64,000 bases of DNA, from positions 94,335 through 158,334 of the forward strand of contig NZ_DLHA01000043.1 in assembly GCF_002482975.1 (NCBI RefSeq). Reading direction: 5' to 3'. Position numbers and translations under genes: made by a program. A model generated the notes under the pieces. The model saw only the letters and a list, made by a program, of their open reading frames with translations, was not told where the DNA came from and made no database searches. This stretch comes from Flavobacterium sp. UBA7680. GTDB taxonomy: Bacteria > Bacteroidota > Bacteroidia > Flavobacteriales > Flavobacteriaceae. The number at the start of each line of letters is the position of its first letter. Within the stretch, counting starts at the first letter, position 1. Of this stretch, positions 34,457 to 43,899 are shown one piece after another.

Positions 34457-37400
34457 TTATTCTTTTGTCTTTTTTTCCTGATTGGGTAAATGGCCGTATT
34501 TAACTTTATAACATTTAGCAAAATAGGAGGGAGAAGTAAAGCCAACTTTATAGCTTATTTCATTAATATTATTATTGCCTTGTTCAATAAGCTGTTTTGC
34601 TTTTTCCAATCGTACATTTCGAATAAATTCGTTAACAGAAACACCTGTTAAAGTTTTTATTTTTCGATACAGCTGACTTCTGCTCAAATAGATTTTAGAA
34701 GATAAAAGTTCTACCGTCAATTCTGGTTCGCTGATATTTTCATTAATAAAATGCAGGATTTTTTGAATGAAATCATTATCCAGCGATGTTGTTTTATCTT
34801 TTCCTTGTTTGGTAATGCCACTGTAAAATTTCTTAAACATGATTTGCCTGCTTGTAATAAGCTGCGCCAGACTGGATTTTAAAATATCCAGTTCAAATGG
34901 TTTGCTCAAATACATATCGGCACCAGAATCGATTCCTTCTAATCGGTCTTTTACCATTGCTTTTGCCGACAGCATTAATAACGGAATATGACTGGTTTTT
35001 AAGTCTCCTTTTATGTTTTTACACAACTGTAATCCGTCCATAACGGGCATAATAACATCTGTAATAATTAAATCCGGTAATTTTTGAACCGCAAGTTCGT
35101 AGCCTTTTTTACCATTTTCGGCAGTAATAACTTTGTATGATTTGCTTAGTTCTTCTTTTAAATAATTACGCAATTCAGGATTATCTTCCACAATTAAAAC
35201 CGTATATGATTTTGACTTTTCTTCTTCAGAATTGTCAATGATTTCGGTTGTAAAATCATCTTCATCTGTTTGATTATTAACAGGCTCAAATAGAAATTGG
35301 TTTTTATTTTTTTCTATTTTGAAAACCTCATTAACGATTTCATTTTTCTTATAAAGAGAATTGCCTAAAGGAAATGTTACTTTAAATTTTGTGCCTTCGC
35401 CAACTTCGCTTTCCACTTCAATTTTCCCTTTATGCAGTTCAATAAATTGTTTAACGACTTCTAAACCAATTCCGGTGCTGCCATAATAATCTTTATTGAC
35501 ATTATTAACCTGATAAAATCGGTCAAAAATTCTGTTTAAATCTTTTTTGCGAATTCCTGAGCCTGTGTCTGTAATGGTTATGGAGAATGAAGGCACTTTT
35601 TCTCCATAAATAATCAAAGCATTTTCAGTTTCAGATGTATCTATCACAATAGTTATCGAGCCATTATCGGGCGTAAATTTAAATGCATTGGAAATAATAT
35701 TAAAAAGTATTTTTTCGAGCATTTTAGGATCGAGCCAGTCTTCGAGTTCATCTTGTGATGATTCAAAATTTACTTTAATGTTTCGGGCTGCGGCTTCTTC
35801 ATCAAAATAACCAATAATTCCTTCGGTAAAAGCTACGACTTCAATTTTCTTCGCCTGAAGCGAAATTTTATTGAACTCTAATTTATTAAAATCCATAAGC
35901 TCATTAATCAGTCTGGAAAGTCTGTCAGAGCTTTTGTGTACGATTTTTAATTTGTTATGTATTTCGGGAGATATTTTTTTGCTTTTTAAAATGTCTTCCA
36001 GCGGATTAATAATCAGCGTTAAAGGCGTTCTGAATTCATGCGAGATATTCGTGAAAAACTGTAATTTTTTATTGTTTAATTTCTCTAACTGAATGGTTTT
36101 TTCTTTCTCTAAAATGATAGCCTGTTTCGCTTTAAAACGATTTTGATAGATTTTATTAAGATAGATAATCAGGAAAATTAAAATAGAGGCGTAGATCAAA
36201 TAAGCCCAAATGGTTTTCCACCACGGAGGAAGAATTTTTATTTTTAATTCTAATTGGTTGTTGCTCCAGGAACCATCTGCGTTTGCCGATTTTACTTTAA
36301 AAGTATAATTGCCCGGCGCAAGGTTTGTATAGGTTGCCGTTCTGTTATTTCCCGCATAATTCCAGTCTTTTTCAAAACCTTCGAGATAATAAGCGTATTG
36401 ATTTTTTTTAGAATAATTGTAGTTAATTCCCACATATTCAATCGTAAAAACCGATTGTGTGTAGTTAAGCGTAATTTCTTTAGTCTGCGAAATTACTTTG
36501 GTCAATGGCGAAGCTTCTTCATTTGGTTTTACAGATCGGTTGAATAATTTAAAATCACTGAAATACAATCTCGGGGCTTTTTCGGCTTTTTTAATTTCGT
36601 TAGGATTAAAATAATTTACGCCTTCATAACCGCCAAAATACAACTCTCCATTTCCATCTTTAAAGACCGCATTATTATTAAAATCGTTGTCGATAAGACC
36701 ATCATCTTTATTAAAATTGGTGCTTTTTTTATTTTTAAAATCCAGTTTTGTTAAACCAGATCCGCCGCTTACCCATAAAGAACCGTTATTGTCTGAAATT
36801 ATGGCACGAACAGATTTTTCTTTAAAACCCGGAAAATCATCATAATTAGAAAATGTCTTATTTTTTTTATTGTAACTAAACAATCCCTGACCGTCAGTTC
36901 CTAACCAAATTGTTTTATCGTTAGATTCATAAATGGATAAAATACTTTGAATACTGTTGTGTTTATTGATACCGCTGAACATGGCATCGCGCATTTTGGT
37001 GACTTTAAAATTCGATTCGTCTTTTAAATTTACCTGATATAATCCTAAAATTGTTCCAACCCAAAGCACATTATCTGAGTCTACAAAAACCTTGCGGATA
37101 AAAGCATTATCTAAAGCATTTTCGGCAAATGGTTTAGAATCGCAATGTACAAATGTGTTGGTTTTATTGTCAAAATAATGAAGCCCTTTTATAAAAGTTC
37201 CAATCCAGATTCGGCCTTTTGAATCTTCTGAAAAGGTAAAAATTCGATTCGATTTTAATCCTGTATTTGAAGTATTATAATTTACGAATCGGGTAGTGCC
37301 ATTTTTTAAAAAGTAAATGCCGCGATCCCAGCTTCCAATCCAGATATTTTGTTTGCTGTCTATAAATATGGTTTGAATATCAATTGCATCTAAACCAGAG

Positions 37401-38614
37401 TAATAGCCTTGATTATTTTGATTAACGTGAATGTAACTTTTATCGGTAAGATTATAAATATCAAGTCCGCCGCCTTCATTACTGATTAATAAATTTCCCT
37501 TTTTATCTTTTATAACAGAAGTTACAAAGCTGGTTTGTAAAGAATTATCATTATTAACAAGTGATTCAAGAGAATTGAATTTGTTATTAGGTTTATCAAA
37601 AACACCAAGTCCTTTATTGAAATAGCCTAACCAAAGTCGTTTTTCTTTGTCTTCGTATAACGACCAGACAGAATTAGATTGTAAACTGAAACTATTGTAT
37701 TTGCTGTGCAGATATTTTTTTAGTACTTGCCCTTTATAATTTACAACCAGTAATCCGTCATTTTCGGTACCGCAAACAATGTAATCCAGACTGCTTTTTA
37801 CGATCGATAAGATTTTGTTTTTGGTAATGGCGTACTTTTCAAATTGATAATTATCTGTTTCAGGTTTAATTTTTATCAGACCGTTTTCTGTCGTTCCCAG
37901 CCAGATATATCCAAATTGATCTACAACAAGACTTTCTATATCGTCCAGTAAAGGTTCTCTTTTAAATTTATCTTTATAAACCTGTTTAACTTTTCCGTTT
38001 AAATCAATTTCTAAAAGGCCGTAACTTGTTCCTAAATAAATAATTCCCTGCTTATTTTTTACCGAAGATTTTATTAAAAAATTAGGTTTGTCCAATACTT
38101 TCGATTGAACTAAAGTAACTTTTAAAGTCTTGGTATCCAATTTGAATAACCCGAAACCATACGCGCCTAAGAATAAATTACCGTTGTTGTCTTCAATAAT
38201 TGTTTTTACGGTAATAGGTTCGCTGTAGCCTTTTCGTATTACATCTTCAATATTGATTTTGGTGAAATTATCTAAATCCCTGTTGTACAAACACAAACCT
38301 TCATCTGTGCCCACCCAAAGATTATTTTTGGAATCAATAAAAGTGGTATAAATAAAGTTACTGTTTACAGATCCGGGTTTTTTATCATATTTATATCCAA
38401 AATAATTTACCCCGTCATATCGGTATAAACCAGCGCCGTTTGTGCCAATCCAGATAAAACCATTATTATCCTGAATGATAGAAGAAACAGCTCTTTTTGA
38501 AGTAGTTTCCTGTATGCTTCTAAATTGATAGCTGTCAAATTTACCTTGTGAAAACAGGCAGTTTGTAAGCAAAAAGAAGCATACAAGAATATATTGGATA
38601 TTTTTCATTTGCAT
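34457..38614 (-). CDS. Hybrid two-component system sensor-regulator 1 (HTCS)
   Basis: A 1385-residue one-protein signalling system. Signal peptide 1-22; a periplasmic sensor of two seven-bladed propellers (about 30-725) with repeated NGFIWIGTNGAGLYRYDG-type blades; a Y_Y_Y domain (about 735-795); a membrane helix (about 802-822); HisKA with phospho-acceptor His859 (FTNISHEFRTPL); HATPase (about 955-1075); a receiver with Asp1186 (TDVIMP); and a C-terminal AraC-type HTH (about 1290-1385). It senses an oligosaccharide in the periplasm and activates nearby genes. It lies directly upstream of SusC/SusD pair 1. It is a close paralogue of the HTCS at 48335-52465; His859 even has the same number. 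Confidence 0.95.
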   Translation of the reverse strand: MQMKNIQYILVCFFLLTNCLFSQGKFDSYQFRSIQETTSKRAVSSIIQDNNGFIWIGTNGAGLYRYDGVNYFGYKYDKKPGSVNSNFIYTTFIDSKNNLWVGTDEGLCLYNRDLDNFTKINIEDVIRKGYSEPITVKTIIEDNNGNLFLGAYGFGLFKLDTKTLKVTLVQSKVLDKPNFLIKSSVKNKQGIIYLGTSYGLLEIDLNGKVKQVYKDKFKREPLLDDIESLVVDQFGYIWLGTTENGLIKIKPETDNYQFEKYAITKNKILSIVKSSLDYIVCGTENDGLLVVNYKGQVLKKYLHSKYNSFSLQSNSVWSLYEDKEKRLWLGYFNKGLGVFDKPNNKFNSLESLVNNDNSLQTSFVTSVIKDKKGNLLISNEGGGLDIYNLTDKSYIHVNQNNQGYYSGLDAIDIQTIFIDSKQNIWIGSWDRGIYFLKNGTTRFVNYNTSNTGLKSNRIFTFSEDSKGRIWIGTFIKGLHYFDNKTNTFVHCDSKPFAENALDNAFIRKVFVDSDNVLWVGTILGLYQVNLKDESNFKVTKMRDAMFSGINKHNSIQSILSIYESNDKTIWLGTDGQGLFSYNKKNKTFSNYDDFPGFKEKSVRAIISDNNGSLWVSGGSGLTKLDFKNKKSTNFNKDDGLIDNDFNNNAVFKDGNGELYFGGYEGVNYFNPNEIKKAEKAPRLYFSDFKLFNRSVKPNEEASPLTKVISQTKEITLNYTQSVFTIEYVGINYNYSKKNQYAYYLEGFEKDWNYAGNNRTATYTNLAPGNYTFKVKSANADGSWSNNQLELKIKILPPWWKTIWAYLIYASILIFLIIYLNKIYQNRFKAKQAIILEKEKTIQLEKLNNKKLQFFTNISHEFRTPLTLIINPLEDILKSKKISPEIHNKLKIVHKSSDRLSRLINELMDFNKLEFNKISLQAKKIEVVAFTEGIIGYFDEEAAARNIKVNFESSQDELEDWLDPKMLEKILFNIISNAFKFTPDNGSITIVIDTSETENALIIYGEKVPSFSITITDTGSGIRKKDLNRIFDRFYQVNNVNKDYYGSTGIGLEVVKQFIELHKGKIEVESEVGEGTKFKVTFPLGNSLYKKNEIVNEVFKIEKNKNQFLFEPVNNQTDEDDFTTEIIDNSEEEKSKSYTVLIVEDNPELRNYLKEELSKSYKVITAENGKKGYELAVQKLPDLIITDVIMPVMDGLQLCKNIKGDLKTSHIPLLMLSAKAMVKDRLEGIDSGADMYLSKPFELDILKSSLAQLITSRQIMFKKFYSGITKQGKDKTTSLDNDFIQKILHFINENISEPELTVELLSSKIYLSRSQLYRKIKTLTGVSVNEFIRNVRLEKAKQLIEQGNNNINEISYKVGFTSPSYFAKCYKVKYGHLPNQEKKTKE

Positions 38615-38747
38615 TTTTAATGTGGTTATTGGTCAATTTTAATTGAAAATAAAATTTGCAATTGATTTTATTTTAAGCATATACGAAACAATATTAATAA
38701 AACTAAATTGAACCTTTACTTTTTTATAGAAATTTAGCCTGTCACCA

Positions 38748-38800
38748 AAAAAACCTGAGCCGATTAATAACCTTAAAAAGGTATTATCGTACTCAGGTTA
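38748..38800 (-). terminator. Cruciform terminator after GH3
   Basis: Outer arms AACCTGAG (38752-38759) and CTCAGGTT (38792-38799) enclose an inner inverted repeat AATAACCTT/AAGGTATT. On the minus strand a T run follows, consistent with the end of the leftward GH3 transcript. Confidence 0.6.
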
Positions 38801-38886
38801 TTAGGTTGTTTGCTTAAGAATAAATCCAGATGCTTCGGACAATGGCATTGGTTTAAGCTTTTAAAAAATAAAATTATTGTTAATTA

Positions 38887-38997
38887 AATCCGTTTTTATC
38901 TGCGTCTTTACGAAGTAAATCTGTTTTATCCGCGTCAAAATTAGACGCTGATTTTACTGATTCGCTAAAGCGAAAACGCTGATAAAAACAGATTTTT
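38887..38997. repeat. Palindromic intergenic element
   Basis: AAATCCGTTTTTATCTGCGT (38887) pairs with the end of the element AACGCTGATAAAAACAGATTT region (38976-38996); inside, TTTTATCCGCGTC and GACGCTGATTTTA form a second inverted repeat. A nested palindrome of this kind is typical of dispersed intergenic elements; only one copy is in the window. Confidence 0.55.
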
Positions 38998-39001
38998 CTA
39001 A

Positions 39002-41284
39002 TTATTTTAGTTCAAATTTAGTCGTAAGTCCTTCATTTGAATTCCAGCCCGCCATAACATTAAACAAGCCCGGTTCTACTAAAAATTTACCATCGTTGTC
39101 ATAAAAACCTAATTCCTTATCTGTTAAGGTAAAATGAATTGTTTTGGTTTCTCCTTTTTTTAATTCGATAAGTTCAAAACCTTTTAATTCTTTAACAGGT
39201 CTAACAATACTCGCAACAGGATCATTTAGGTACAATTGAACAACTTCTTTTCCGTCAAAATTTCCGGTATTGGTAACATCAACAGAAACTTCAATTTTTT
39301 CTCCTTTTTGGAAAGAAGGTTTTGCAATTTTTAGATTTTTATAAGCGAAAGAAGTATAACTTAATCCGTAACCAAAAGGATATAAAGGTGTTTTTTCCAC
39401 ATCTGAATAATGCGACCAAAAAACATTTTGATCTTTATCTGTAGGTCTTCCGGTATTGTATAAATTGTAATAAATAGGGCATTGGCCAACATTTCTGGGG
39501 AAAGACATTGGCAGTTTTCCGCTTGGATTATAATCTCCGTATAAAACCTGCGCAACAGCATTTCCGGTTTGAGTTCCTAAATGCCAGGCTTCAACAATAG
39601 CAGGAATATGCTCTGCTGCCCACGGAATACTCAACGGACGTCCGTTATTTAAGACTAAAACGATATTAGGATTTACTTTGTAAACTTCCTCTAATAATTG
39701 CTGTTGATTTCCAGGTAAACTTAATTCAGTTCTGCTTCGTCCTTCGCCGCTTTGAAAACCAATTTCACCTAAAACCATTACGACAACATCGGCATTTTTT
39801 GCAGCTGTTTTTGCAGCTTCAAATCCAGAAAAATCAGTCGTATTCAATTTTACTTCGTCTAAAAAAGATTGTTTATTTAGAGCGACATCTGTTCCTTTTT
39901 CATAAACCAATGAGTTGTCTTTATATTGCTGCATTCCTTCTAAAACCGATACAGCGGTATTATCATCTGCAGCAATTCTCCAGCTTCCTAACGGACTATT
40001 TTTATCATTTGCCAAAGCGCCAATTAAAGCGATTTTAGCGCCTGATTTTTTCAGAGGTAAAAGGTTTTTATCATTCTTTAATAAAACAATCGATTTTTTT
40101 GCCATGTCCAGAACGCCGTCATTATTGGCTTTGCTGCCAATGTTTGCTTTTTCACGGTCTTCATCACAATATTTATATGGGTTGTCAAACAAACCTAATT
40201 CAAATTTTACACGAAGAATTCTGCGGACAGCATCGTCAATCACACTTTCTTTAACCGATCCATTTTTTACCAGCTTAGCCAATTCTGATACATAAACATT
40301 TGATTCCATATCCATATCAGAACCTGCAATGGCTGCTTTTTTAGCGGCATCGGAGGCATTAGCTGCGTAACCGTGAGTAATCATTTCGCCTATAGAAGCC
40401 CAGTCAGAAACTACAAAACCTTTAAATCCCCAGGCTCCTTTTAAAATATCTCTTTGTAAAAAGACGTTTCCGGTTGCAGGAACTCCGTTTAGTGTATTAA
40501 ACGAATTCATAAAAGTGCGGATTCCCGCATCAACAGTTGCTTTAAAAGGTGGTAATACGGTATTATAAAGCTTTGAATTACTCATATCAACGCTGTTGTA
40601 TTCTCGTCCGGCTTCTACAAAACCATAAGCAGCAAAATGCTTCGCGCAAGCTATAATGGAGTTATTATCGAATTTTTCGCCCTGAAAACCTTTGACTCTT
40701 GCCGTAGCAATCTTGCTTCCTAAATATGGATCTTCACCAGCGCCTTCCATTACGCGTCCCCAGCGTGCATCATTGGCTACATCAACATTTGGTGCAAAAG
40801 TCCAGTTTAATCCCGAAGCCGAAGCTTCAAGAGCAGCCACGCGAGCCGAATTTTTAATGGCTTCTAAATCCCAGCTTGCAGATTCTGCGAGTGGAATAGG
40901 GCTCAGGGTTTTGTAACCGTGAATTACATCAAAACCAAATAGTAACGGAATCCCAAGACGGGTTTCTTCAACGGCGATTTTTTGTACAGCTCTAACTTCT
41001 TTAACACCTCGAACAGTCAGCATAGAACCAACCCATCCTTTTTTTATATTGTTGTATTTTTCTTCATTAGATCCAGATTCCGGTTTTGGTCCGGTAACAT
41101 CCCATGAACCGTTGTATTGGTTCATTTGTCCTACTTTTTCTTCTAATGTCATTTCTTTCATTAAAAGTGTAATGCGGTCTTCAATTGGTTTATTAGCATC
41201 CATATGTTTTTTGGTTTGAGCATAACTGTTTCCATAAACGATCAGCACTAAAAATGCATATCTTTTAATTTGTTTTTTCATCAT
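39002..41284 (-). CDS. GH3 beta-glycosidase (BglX-like)
   Basis: A 760-residue exported enzyme with signal peptide 1-23. The GH3 N-terminal barrel (about 45-380) has nucleophile Asp294 (GFVVSDWASIGEM) and the substrate motif KHFAAYG (215-221); the C-terminal alpha/beta domain (about 395-630) and a fibronectin III-like domain (about 660-750) follow. Length and order match periplasmic beta-glucosidase/beta-xylosidase BglX. It would release single sugars from imported oligosaccharides. It is divergent from the GH43 gene, with an 840-bp regulatory region between; its predicted promoter carries one of the four shared operators. Confidence 0.93.
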   Translation of the reverse strand: MMKKQIKRYAFLVLIVYGNSYAQTKKHMDANKPIEDRITLLMKEMTLEEKVGQMNQYNGSWDVTGPKPESGSNEEKYNNIKKGWVGSMLTVRGVKEVRAVQKIAVEETRLGIPLLFGFDVIHGYKTLSPIPLAESASWDLEAIKNSARVAALEASASGLNWTFAPNVDVANDARWGRVMEGAGEDPYLGSKIATARVKGFQGEKFDNNSIIACAKHFAAYGFVEAGREYNSVDMSNSKLYNTVLPPFKATVDAGIRTFMNSFNTLNGVPATGNVFLQRDILKGAWGFKGFVVSDWASIGEMITHGYAANASDAAKKAAIAGSDMDMESNVYVSELAKLVKNGSVKESVIDDAVRRILRVKFELGLFDNPYKYCDEDREKANIGSKANNDGVLDMAKKSIVLLKNDKNLLPLKKSGAKIALIGALANDKNSPLGSWRIAADDNTAVSVLEGMQQYKDNSLVYEKGTDVALNKQSFLDEVKLNTTDFSGFEAAKTAAKNADVVVMVLGEIGFQSGEGRSRTELSLPGNQQQLLEEVYKVNPNIVLVLNNGRPLSIPWAAEHIPAIVEAWHLGTQTGNAVAQVLYGDYNPSGKLPMSFPRNVGQCPIYYNLYNTGRPTDKDQNVFWSHYSDVEKTPLYPFGYGLSYTSFAYKNLKIAKPSFQKGEKIEVSVDVTNTGNFDGKEVVQLYLNDPVASIVRPVKELKGFELIELKKGETKTIHFTLTDKELGFYDNDGKFLVEPGLFNVMAGWNSNEGLTTKFELK

Positions 41285-41486
41285 TGTGTTTTTGGTTTTA
41301 TACTAGATAGTTTGAATACAAGGTTGTAAATGTAGTTTTACAGCACTAATTACAATAGTAGATTTGAAGCATTATATAATAGAAATGTTGTATTTATAGC
41401 CTTTACAAGGGATAAAAACAAAAAAAGAATCGCATTTAGCAAAATTGAAAGTGCTTTTATATTTCATGTTTTGATTTGTATAAAGG

Positions 41487-41527
41487 GAAAAATAATTGCT
41501 TTTTAATATTTATAACAACCGATTGTT
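41487..41527 (-). promoter_or_regulatory. GH3 promoter with operator over -33
   Basis: Operator AACAACCGATTGTT at 41514-41527. On the minus strand its TTG (41518-41516) is the -33, then 21 bases, then TATTTTTC (41494-41487), a 7 of 8 match to TAnnTTTG. Confidence 0.6.
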
Positions 41528-41834
41528 TTGGCACTTTTTATTGAATCTGTTATTTCTGATGTAATTGCTTCCAGTATTTTAAACGAAACAAATTTCAACT
41601 AAATTATGCGAAATAACTTATTTAAAAATATGTTTTTATTTCGTTTTTCTCAAATTAGATCTTTTCAGCGTGTTTTTATTTTTTTATTAAAATTTCTAAA
41701 AGATCATTTTATATTTCATAACTAAGCATCTCCAGAGAAATATTTATTTAAGTATAATTTAATTATTTCACTTAAAAATTTAATTAATTATTTTTTTAAA
41801 GCTTATTTTTTAAATATCATCAACAAAATTAATA

Positions 41835-41873
41835 AACAACCGATTGTGTTATATTTGTTTTTTGTTATATTTG
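41835..41873 (+). promoter_or_regulatory. GH43 operon promoter with operator over -33
   Basis: Operator AACAACCGATTGTG at 41835-41848. Its TTG (41844-41846) is followed by exactly 19 bases and TATATTTG (41866-41873), a perfect Bacteroidota promoter. A protein on the dyad would cover the -33. The leader to the ATG is about 250 nt. Confidence 0.7.
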
Positions 41874-42124
41874 TTTCAAATACACTTATTGAATAAGTCG
41901 ATTTCTGACTTCATTTAAATCAATTTTAGGATTAACATTTCATCATAAATCGCTGAAGAGCGGTTATTAAAATTCGGGCATTATTTAAACTTATATAACA
42001 AATTTAATTATAGTAATGAGTGTTAATCTTACAGTTACCTTATACTGGTTTTGAGTTTGTTAGTTGAAGCCGGGAGGCATTCTTCCGGCTTTTAATATTT
42101 TCTAATAAATAAAGAGTATACAAA

Positions 42125-43855
42125 ATGATTAAAAGGAATATCTTTTTTTTGACAGTAGTACTGTTTTTATGTTTTTTTGAAGGGACGGCTCAAAGCACCA
42201 ATCCGAAAAAAATGCAGTCTAAAAATACCGCTGTTTTTTCTAATGTTAGTTATGTTGGTGACGATCAGGTTTATAATGACAACCCATTAAAACCAGATGA
42301 ATTTTATACGCCAATTTTACAAGGCTGTTACCCTGATCCTGCCATTACAAAAAAAGGCGATGATTATTATATGGTCTGTTCTTCATTTGCCATGTTTCCC
42401 GGTGTACCCATTTTTCATTCTAAAGATTTAGTAAACTGGACAGATTTGGGCGGTGTTTTAAATAATGTTGCAGAGTTTAATCCGCATAATACGGGAATCA
42501 GCGAAGGCGTTTATGCTCCCGGAATTACTTATAATCCGCATAATGATACCTTCTATATGATTGTAACAGCATTTTCCGCCGGACTGGGTAATATTATTGT
42601 GAAAACAAAAGATCCTATGAAAGGCTGGGGAAGTCCTATAAAATTAGGTTTTGGCGGTATTGATCCTTCCATATTTTTTGATGATAACGGTAAAGGTTAT
42701 ATCGTTCATAATGATGCGCCCGATAAAGGAAAAGAATTGTACGAAGGGCATCGTGTCATAAAAGTTTGGGAGTATGATCTCAATACAGATAAAGTAATTC
42801 CCGGAACCGATAAAATTATTGTAGATGGAGGTGTTGATCTTTCTAAAAAACCGATCTGGATTGAAGCGCCGCATTTGTACAAAAAGAACGGAAAATATTA
42901 TTTAATGTGTGCCGAAGGCGGAACAGGAGACAATCACAGCGAAGTTATTTTTATAAGTGATACTCCTAAAGGACCTTTTAAACCTTCATCAAATAATCCG
43001 ATACTTACACAGCGTTATTTTCCAAATGACAGAACTAATAAAGTAGACTGGACAGGCCACGCTGATTTAATTCAGGGACCGAATAATAGATATTACGGTG
43101 TTTTTTTAGGCATTCGCCCAAATAATCAAAACAGGGTAAACACCGGAAGAGATACTTTTATACTTCCTGTAGACTGGTCTGGTGATTTTCCTGTTTTTGA
43201 AAACGGATTAATTCCCCTGCAGCCAAAATTAAAAATGCCAACGGGAGTTACAAATAAAACAGGAAAAGATGGTTTTTTTCCGAACGGTAATTTCACGTTT
43301 ACCGAAAATTTCACCTCAAAAAAATTAGATTACAGATGGATTGGATTGCGAGGTCCGCGCGAAAATTTTATTTCACAGAGTAAAAAAGGTTTAGAAATAA
43401 CGCCCTTTGAAGTAAACATTAAAGAAGTCAAACCAACCTCTGCACTTTTTTACAGACAGCAGCACAACACATTTTCATTTACTGCCACAGTTGATTACAA
43501 ACCACAATCAGAAAAGGATTTAGCCGGTATTGTCTGCCTTCAGAATGAACGTTCTAATTATGTATTTGGAATCACAAAAAAAGGAAATGATACTTTTATT
43601 TTATTAGAAAGAACAGAAAAAGGACAGTCAAAAATTATAGCAAGTTCTAAAATCAAAATAACAAATCCATTGCGTCTGCAGGTAAAAGCAAAAGGAGACC
43701 GCTATGAATTTAGTTATGCCCTTAATGGTGTTGATTTTGAAAACTTAGGCGGAGCAGTTTCGGGAGATATTCTTTCAACCAATGTCGCCGGAGGTTTTAC
43801 CGGAGCATTGATAGGTTTATATGCTACAGCTGCTAATGATGCGCATCCGGAATAA
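42125..43855 (+). CDS. GH43 beta-xylosidase/arabinofuranosidase-like enzyme
   Basis: A 576-residue exported enzyme: signal peptide 1-22 and a five-bladed GH43 propeller (about 60-375) with the three catalytic acids Asp71 (GCYPDPAI), Asp180 (GGIDPSIF) and Glu247 (IWIEAPHLY). The C-terminal beta-sandwich (about 385-570, DYRWIGLRGPRENF) is the domain seen in GH43 beta-xylosidases, where it reaches into the active site. It should release xylose or arabinose from xylo-oligosaccharides. It is the first gene of a plus-strand run followed by the double esterase and GH3-PA14. Confidence 0.9.
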   Translation: MIKRNIFFLTVVLFLCFFEGTAQSTNPKKMQSKNTAVFSNVSYVGDDQVYNDNPLKPDEFYTPILQGCYPDPAITKKGDDYYMVCSSFAMFPGVPIFHSKDLVNWTDLGGVLNNVAEFNPHNTGISEGVYAPGITYNPHNDTFYMIVTAFSAGLGNIIVKTKDPMKGWGSPIKLGFGGIDPSIFFDDNGKGYIVHNDAPDKGKELYEGHRVIKVWEYDLNTDKVIPGTDKIIVDGGVDLSKKPIWIEAPHLYKKNGKYYLMCAEGGTGDNHSEVIFISDTPKGPFKPSSNNPILTQRYFPNDRTNKVDWTGHADLIQGPNNRYYGVFLGIRPNNQNRVNTGRDTFILPVDWSGDFPVFENGLIPLQPKLKMPTGVTNKTGKDGFFPNGNFTFTENFTSKKLDYRWIGLRGPRENFISQSKKGLEITPFEVNIKEVKPTSALFYRQQHNTFSFTATVDYKPQSEKDLAGIVCLQNERSNYVFGITKKGNDTFILLERTEKGQSKIIASSKIKITNPLRLQVKAKGDRYEFSYALNGVDFENLGGAVSGDILSTNVAGGFTGALIGLYATAANDAHPE

Positions 43856-43899
43856 TTATTCATTTTTTAAATTTTCAAACCAAAAACAAATTGTAAATA

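Larger units (their letters stand above)
38615..39001. other. Intergenic region with two palindromic elements
   Basis: 387 bp between the GH3 gene and HTCS 1. It holds a terminator-like cruciform (38752-38800) and a palindromic element (38887-38997). No gene. Confidence 0.55.
41285..42124. other. Divergent regulatory region between GH3 and GH43
   Basis: 840 bp, strongly AT-rich, with no gene. It contains two copies of the AACAACCrrTTGTT palindrome, each over a predicted -33 element, one for each direction. Confidence 0.65.
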
